64,000 nucleotides of DNA from Thiothrix litoralis. GTDB taxonomy: Bacteria > Pseudomonadota > Gammaproteobacteria > Thiotrichales > Thiotrichaceae. Shown here piece after piece: positions 61,091 to 64,000 of the stretch. The translations under genes and the position numbers were made by a program. The notes below the pieces were generated by a model. It was not told the DNA's origin. It saw only the letters and a list, made by a program, of their open reading frames with translations, and searched no databases. The stretch lies in contig NZ_CP072801.1 in the NCBI RefSeq assembly GCF_017901135.1, forward strand, positions 4,182,501 to 4,246,500. Reading direction: 5' to 3'. Within the stretch, counting starts at the first letter, position 1, and every line of letters starts with the position of its first letter.

Positions 61091-61531
61091 ATGAAAGCCA
61101 GTATAAACATTCCCTTGGCCTTTGCGCTAGGGGTATTGCTCACAGCTTGTGGTGGTGGGGGGAGTACCTCTACGTCAAGTAGCGAGAGCAGTGATAATGA
61201 CAACGGTGGTTCAACCACGACCACAACAACGACGGGTACGACGACAACAGGTAGTACCGCCCCCACGGTGAATGCACCTGATGGCGCTCGCTTGTTGGCG
61301 GCGCAATGCTTCCAGTGCCACGGCACGGGCGGCAGTTCCAGCAGTGGTATTGAGAGTATCGCGGGTGACAGCACCGGAGAGTTGGTCAGCGATATGCTGG
61401 AAATGAAATACAGCACCAACACGAATGACATCATGCATCGGCAGGCAATGGGCTATAGCGAAGACCAGATTCGCGCCCTTGCGACGTATATCGCGGCCTT
61501 GCCTAGAGGCGCTAATGGGGGGAATGACTAA
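61091..61531 (+). CDS. fccA: Flavocytochrome c sulfide dehydrogenase, cytochrome subunit (lipoprotein)
   Basis: A 146-residue lipoprotein (lipobox LLTACGGG) with a Ser/Thr linker and one class I cytochrome c domain (CFQCHGTGG; candidate Met in ILNEMKY-like block EMKYST). One haem only. Start chosen at the ATG after GGAGAAAAACTC. It ends where fccB begins (shared base), so both are translated together. In most sulfur oxidisers FccA is soluble; the lipid anchor here is unusual. Confidence 0.83.
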   Translation: MKASINIPLAFALGVLLTACGGGGSTSTSSSESSDNDNGGSTTTTTTTGTTTTGSTAPTVNAPDGARLLAAQCFQCHGTGGSSSSGIESIAGDSTGELVSDMLEMKYSTNTNDIMHRQAMGYSEDQIRALATYIAALPRGANGGND

Positions 61532-62781
61532 TGGCTAACTTGAATCGTCGTCAATTTTTGCAATCCTTGGGCTTGGCTTCGGCAGCCACGGCTGCGCTTG
61601 CCTTTCCGGGGATCATCAGGGCTGCGACTACTCGTCCGCACGTTGTGGTTATTGGGGGTGGCTTTGCTGGGGCAACGGCTGCCAAGTACTTGCGTTACTG
61701 GTCAGGTGCTGTCGATGTGACGCTGGTGGAGCCTAATACTACGTATTATTCACCGATCCTCAGCAATCTGGTGTTGAACAACCAGCGTAACCTGAGCCAG
61801 ATCAGTTTCAATTACAACACGCTGGCTTCCAAATACGGCATCAAGGTGGTGAATGATTGGGTGGATGGCATTAACGCGCCTAACCAAACCATTAACCTGC
61901 GCGGTGGCTCAACGCTGGCTTATGACCGTCTGATCATCGCGCCGGGTATCCAGTTCATGGATGTGCCGGGGCTGGATAGCAGCAAGGTTCCCCATGCTTG
62001 GCAAGCGGGGGCGCAAACCACCCTGTTGCAACAACAACTGGCAGCGATGCCAGCGGGTGGTACTTTCGTCATGAGCATTCCGGCTGCGCCTTACCGTTGC
62101 CCACCGGGGCCGTATGAACGGGCTTGCGTGGTGGCGGATTGGCTGCGTACTAACAAGCCCGGTTCCAACGTTATCGTGCTGGATGCGAACCCGGCGATTA
62201 CAGTGGAAGCGACAACCTTCGGTAATGCCTTCGCCACGTATGGGGTGGAATACATCCCGAATGCGGTGTTGCAAGGGGTTGATTCTGATCAGAAAATAGC
62301 ACATACCAGTTTTGGTGATTACAAGGCCGATGTGTTGAATGTGATTCCGCCACACAGTGCCGGGTCGATTGTGTTGCAATCCGGCCTCGCGAATGTGGGG
62401 GCGCGTTGGGCAGGGGTAAACCCGTTGAGTTACGAGTCCACCGCTGTTCCCAATATCCACATTATTGGCGATTCGCAAGGTACAGGCCAACCCAAGGCGG
62501 GGCATATTGCCAATGCGGAAGCCAAAGTGTGCGCCGATGCGGTGTTGCGCTTGTTATCCGGTGGTCAGCCTTTTGCTGCCCCGGTGACCAATTCGGCGTG
62601 TTATAGCCCGATTTCCAGCACTACGGCCTCTTGGTTGACGGCGGTCTATGCCTATGAACAGGCCAGCGGCACGATGAAGTTGGTGCCGGAATCCTTTGGT
62701 GCGTCAGATGTGCCTACGACCAAAAATTACAGCCGCATGTTTGACTGGACGACGAATCTGTTTAACGACACCTTCGCCTGA
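61531..62781 (+). CDS. fccB: Flavocytochrome c sulfide dehydrogenase, flavin subunit
   Basis: A 416-residue FAD protein (FCSD-flavin type) with a Tat signal RRQFLQSLGLASAATAALAFPG. FAD-binding GGGFAGATAAKYLR follows. Redox-active Cys candidates are in PYRCPPGPYERACV and TNSACYSP. It oxidises sulfide in the periplasm and gives electrons to the cytochrome subunit. Tat export and pairing with fccA fit the role. Confidence 0.92.
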   Translation: MANLNRRQFLQSLGLASAATAALAFPGIIRAATTRPHVVVIGGGFAGATAAKYLRYWSGAVDVTLVEPNTTYYSPILSNLVLNNQRNLSQISFNYNTLASKYGIKVVNDWVDGINAPNQTINLRGGSTLAYDRLIIAPGIQFMDVPGLDSSKVPHAWQAGAQTTLLQQQLAAMPAGGTFVMSIPAAPYRCPPGPYERACVVADWLRTNKPGSNVIVLDANPAITVEATTFGNAFATYGVEYIPNAVLQGVDSDQKIAHTSFGDYKADVLNVIPPHSAGSIVLQSGLANVGARWAGVNPLSYESTAVPNIHIIGDSQGTGQPKAGHIANAEAKVCADAVLRLLSGGQPFAAPVTNSACYSPISSTTASWLTAVYAYEQASGTMKLVPESFGASDVPTTKNYSRMFDWTTNLFNDTFA

Positions 62782-62806
62782 CACTTATCTCTTGAGGGAG
62801 TATTTG

Positions 62807-62832
62807 GCCACCGTTCGCGGTGGCTTTTTTTT
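62807..62832 (+). terminator. Rho-independent terminator after fccB
   Basis: GCCACCG, loop TTCG, CGGTGGC, then eight T bases. A strong terminator closing the DUF6502-DUF5666-fccAB region. Confidence 0.9.
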
Positions 62833-62896
62833 GTTTAAGGCTTGTTTAAGGTTAGTGGCTCAGTCTGTACTCATTGTTACAACAGAGGAAAAAATC

Positions 62897-63313
62897 ATGT
62901 TAACCCCCTATCGTTTATCACTCTCATTAGCGATCTGTGGCGTGCTGGCGAGCATTCCAGCTTTCGCAGAAACACCGCAGCAAATCCTCGACGGCTTCAC
63001 CACGCAAGCCAAAACGGAAGCACCTGATTTTCAAGGCTTTGATGCTGAACGCGGCAAACTATTTTTCAACAGCACCCACGGTAATGACTGGAGCTGTGCA
63101 ACTTGCCACACCTCTAACCCCGCCGCTTCTGGCAAACACGCTAAAACCGATAAAGTGATTGATCCGCTGGCTCCCGCCGTCAATGCCGAACGCTTCACTG
63201 ACCTGAAAAAAGTGAACAAGTGGTTCAAGCGCAACTGTGGCGATGTGCTGGATCGCGAGTGTACCTCGCTGGAAAAAGGCGATGTGCTGACGTATTTAAT
63301 GGCTATCCAGTAA
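62897..63313 (+). CDS. DUF1924/SHP-type cytochrome c
   Basis: A 138-residue exported monohaem cytochrome: signal peptide ending AFA (residue 24), haem motif CATCH in NDWSCATCHTSNPA, and the family end WFKRNCGDVLDRECTSLEKGDVLTYL. SHP-type proteins bind O2 or NO and pair with a dihaem cytochrome. AGAGGAAAAAATC precedes the ATG. Followed by the DHC gene 10 bases later. Confidence 0.88.
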   Translation: MLTPYRLSLSLAICGVLASIPAFAETPQQILDGFTTQAKTEAPDFQGFDAERGKLFFNSTHGNDWSCATCHTSNPAASGKHAKTDKVIDPLAPAVNAERFTDLKKVNKWFKRNCGDVLDRECTSLEKGDVLTYLMAIQ

Positions 63314-63323
63314 GGAGTTCACC

Positions 63324-63860
63324 ATGTTATTCAACGCAAAAAAATCTACGGCTGCCATCACGTTAGCGGTATTGCTGCTATCCAGTTTCGGTGCCATGCA
63401 AGCATTCGGTGATGATGACGAACATGAGGGCAGGGAACATGGTGAAGGCCGTGAAGGCATGACAGGTGGTTTGCTAACCGCTAGCGATGCAACGTTTCAG
63501 ACCGAATGCAGTGCCTGCCACATGGCTTACCCGCCCGGTATGTTGCCTGCGGCTTCCTGGAGGGAAATGATGGGGACGCTGGACAAGCATTTCGACACGG
63601 ATGCGAGTCTGGATGAAGCGACAGTTGCCGAAATCCTGCCATTCCTTGAACAGAATGCTGCGCCTGAGCGCAAAGCCGATAGCGGTGAAAAACCCGTGTT
63701 GCGGATTACTGAAACGAGCTGGTTCAAGCATGAACATGATGAAATATCTGCGGCGACGTGGAAGAGGGCTTCCATCAAAAGTGCTTCCAACTGCATGGCG
63801 TGCCATACGAGTGCGGATAAGGGCAATTTTGACGAAGATAGCGTGCGTATCCCACGTTAA
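63324..63860 (+). CDS. Dihaem cytochrome c, DHC type
   Basis: A 178-residue exported dihaem cytochrome: signal peptide ending around AFG, an Asp/Glu/His-rich stretch (DDDEHEGREHGEGREG) that may bind metal, then haem motifs CSACH and CMACH. DHC is the known partner of SHP. Ends 12 bases before a cytochrome b gene, giving an SHP-DHC-cyt b electron chain. Confidence 0.88.
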   Translation: MLFNAKKSTAAITLAVLLLSSFGAMQAFGDDDEHEGREHGEGREGMTGGLLTASDATFQTECSACHMAYPPGMLPAASWREMMGTLDKHFDTDASLDEATVAEILPFLEQNAAPERKADSGEKPVLRITETSWFKHEHDEISAATWKRASIKSASNCMACHTSADKGNFDEDSVRIPR

Positions 63861-63872
63861 GGAGTAGCTGCC

Positions 63873-64000
63873 ATGTTGCAACGTATTTTGGTGTGGGATG
63901 TACCGACGCGGGTATTCCATTGGACGCTGGCGCTGTCTTTCGCGGGGGCGTATCTGACCTCAGAGGGTGAGCGTTACCGTGACATCCATTTGGCGCTGGG
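63873..64000 (+). CDS. Cytochrome b561-type protein, 3' end beyond window
   Basis: First 42 codons of a b-type cytochrome: VWDVPTRVFHWTLALSFAGAYLTSEGER, the first helix with a likely haem His. It belongs to the SHP-DHC set and would link quinol to DHC. The rest lies outside the window. TAAGGAG is well placed before the ATG. Confidence 0.87.
   Translation, partial: MLQRILVWDVPTRVFHWTLALSFAGAYLTSEGERYRDIHLAL

Overview
The window looks like a chromosome segment of a gammaproteobacterial, facultatively anaerobic sulfur oxidiser, most like Thiothrix and its relatives. This is inferred from gene content: flavocytochrome c sulfide dehydrogenase genes (fccAB), a complete nitrate-respiration operon with narXL, oxygen-independent ubiquinone synthesis (ubiUVT), anaerobic ribonucleotide reductase, a truncated haemoglobin, NnrS, and several b- and c-type cytochromes. 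The genus was not tested by any search. No tRNA, rRNA or CRISPR array was seen.

Layout. 1-6.3 kb: end of a cation efflux gene, two tandem COG4705-type membrane proteins with an OmpR/HK two-component system, a dihaem cytochrome c, and transaldolase. 6.3-18.5 kb: an accessory region. An IS200/IS605 element has split a small Trp-rich protein gene at a TTAC target, and an IS4/IS50-like element has a 9-bp target duplication. The region also holds a YHYH protein and a visibly AT-rich four-gene cluster: DUF4062-DUF1566 protein, ThiL/PurM-like protein, thymidylate-synthase-like protein and a SLATT/DUF4231 two-helix membrane protein. That cluster is the best candidate for an undescribed (possibly defence or nucleotide-signalling) system. 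A zinc peptidase and a secreted Pro-rich protein follow. 18.6-23.1 kb: a TetR-controlled HlyD/FtsX/ATPase exporter and a truncated haemoglobin.

23.1-34.6 kb: ubiTVU under an FNR/DNR-like palindrome, a MarR gene with a 23-bp palindrome, and a tauD-like/nrdD/glycyl-radical-subunit/nrdG operon. The nrdD glycyl-radical loop is carried on a separate 65-residue ORF with its own Shine-Dalgarno. A second FNR/DNR-like palindrome lies between this operon and nnrS, whose fifth codon is interrupted by an ISNCY-type element with a -1 frameshift A9 run. A YhcC-like radical SAM gene and pdxB follow.

35.7-50.3 kb: an operon on the minus strand, narK1-narK2-(cysteine-less DsrC-like)-narGHJI-ppiC, ending in a strong terminator. 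Divergent to it are a TDT/SLAC1-type channel and narX-narL; the divergent region holds NarL-like heptamers, one pair in the 7-2-7 arrangement. 50.4-55.4 kb: two DUF2202 ferritin-like proteins, a PhoPQ-like system and an AAA-ATPase/PD-(D/E)XK protein.

55.6-64 kb: electron-transfer and envelope genes: PepSY protein, cytochromes b561, an LbtU-type porin, a membrane-anchored LuxR-type regulator, DUF6502 and DUF5666 proteins, fccAB, and an SHP-DHC-cytochrome b set running off the end. Two promoters here share an unusual TTGACA-17-TAAATT element embedded in a TTGGGA/TCCCAA palindrome, and three copies of a GACAnnTGTC motif sit close by, which suggests a small local regulon.
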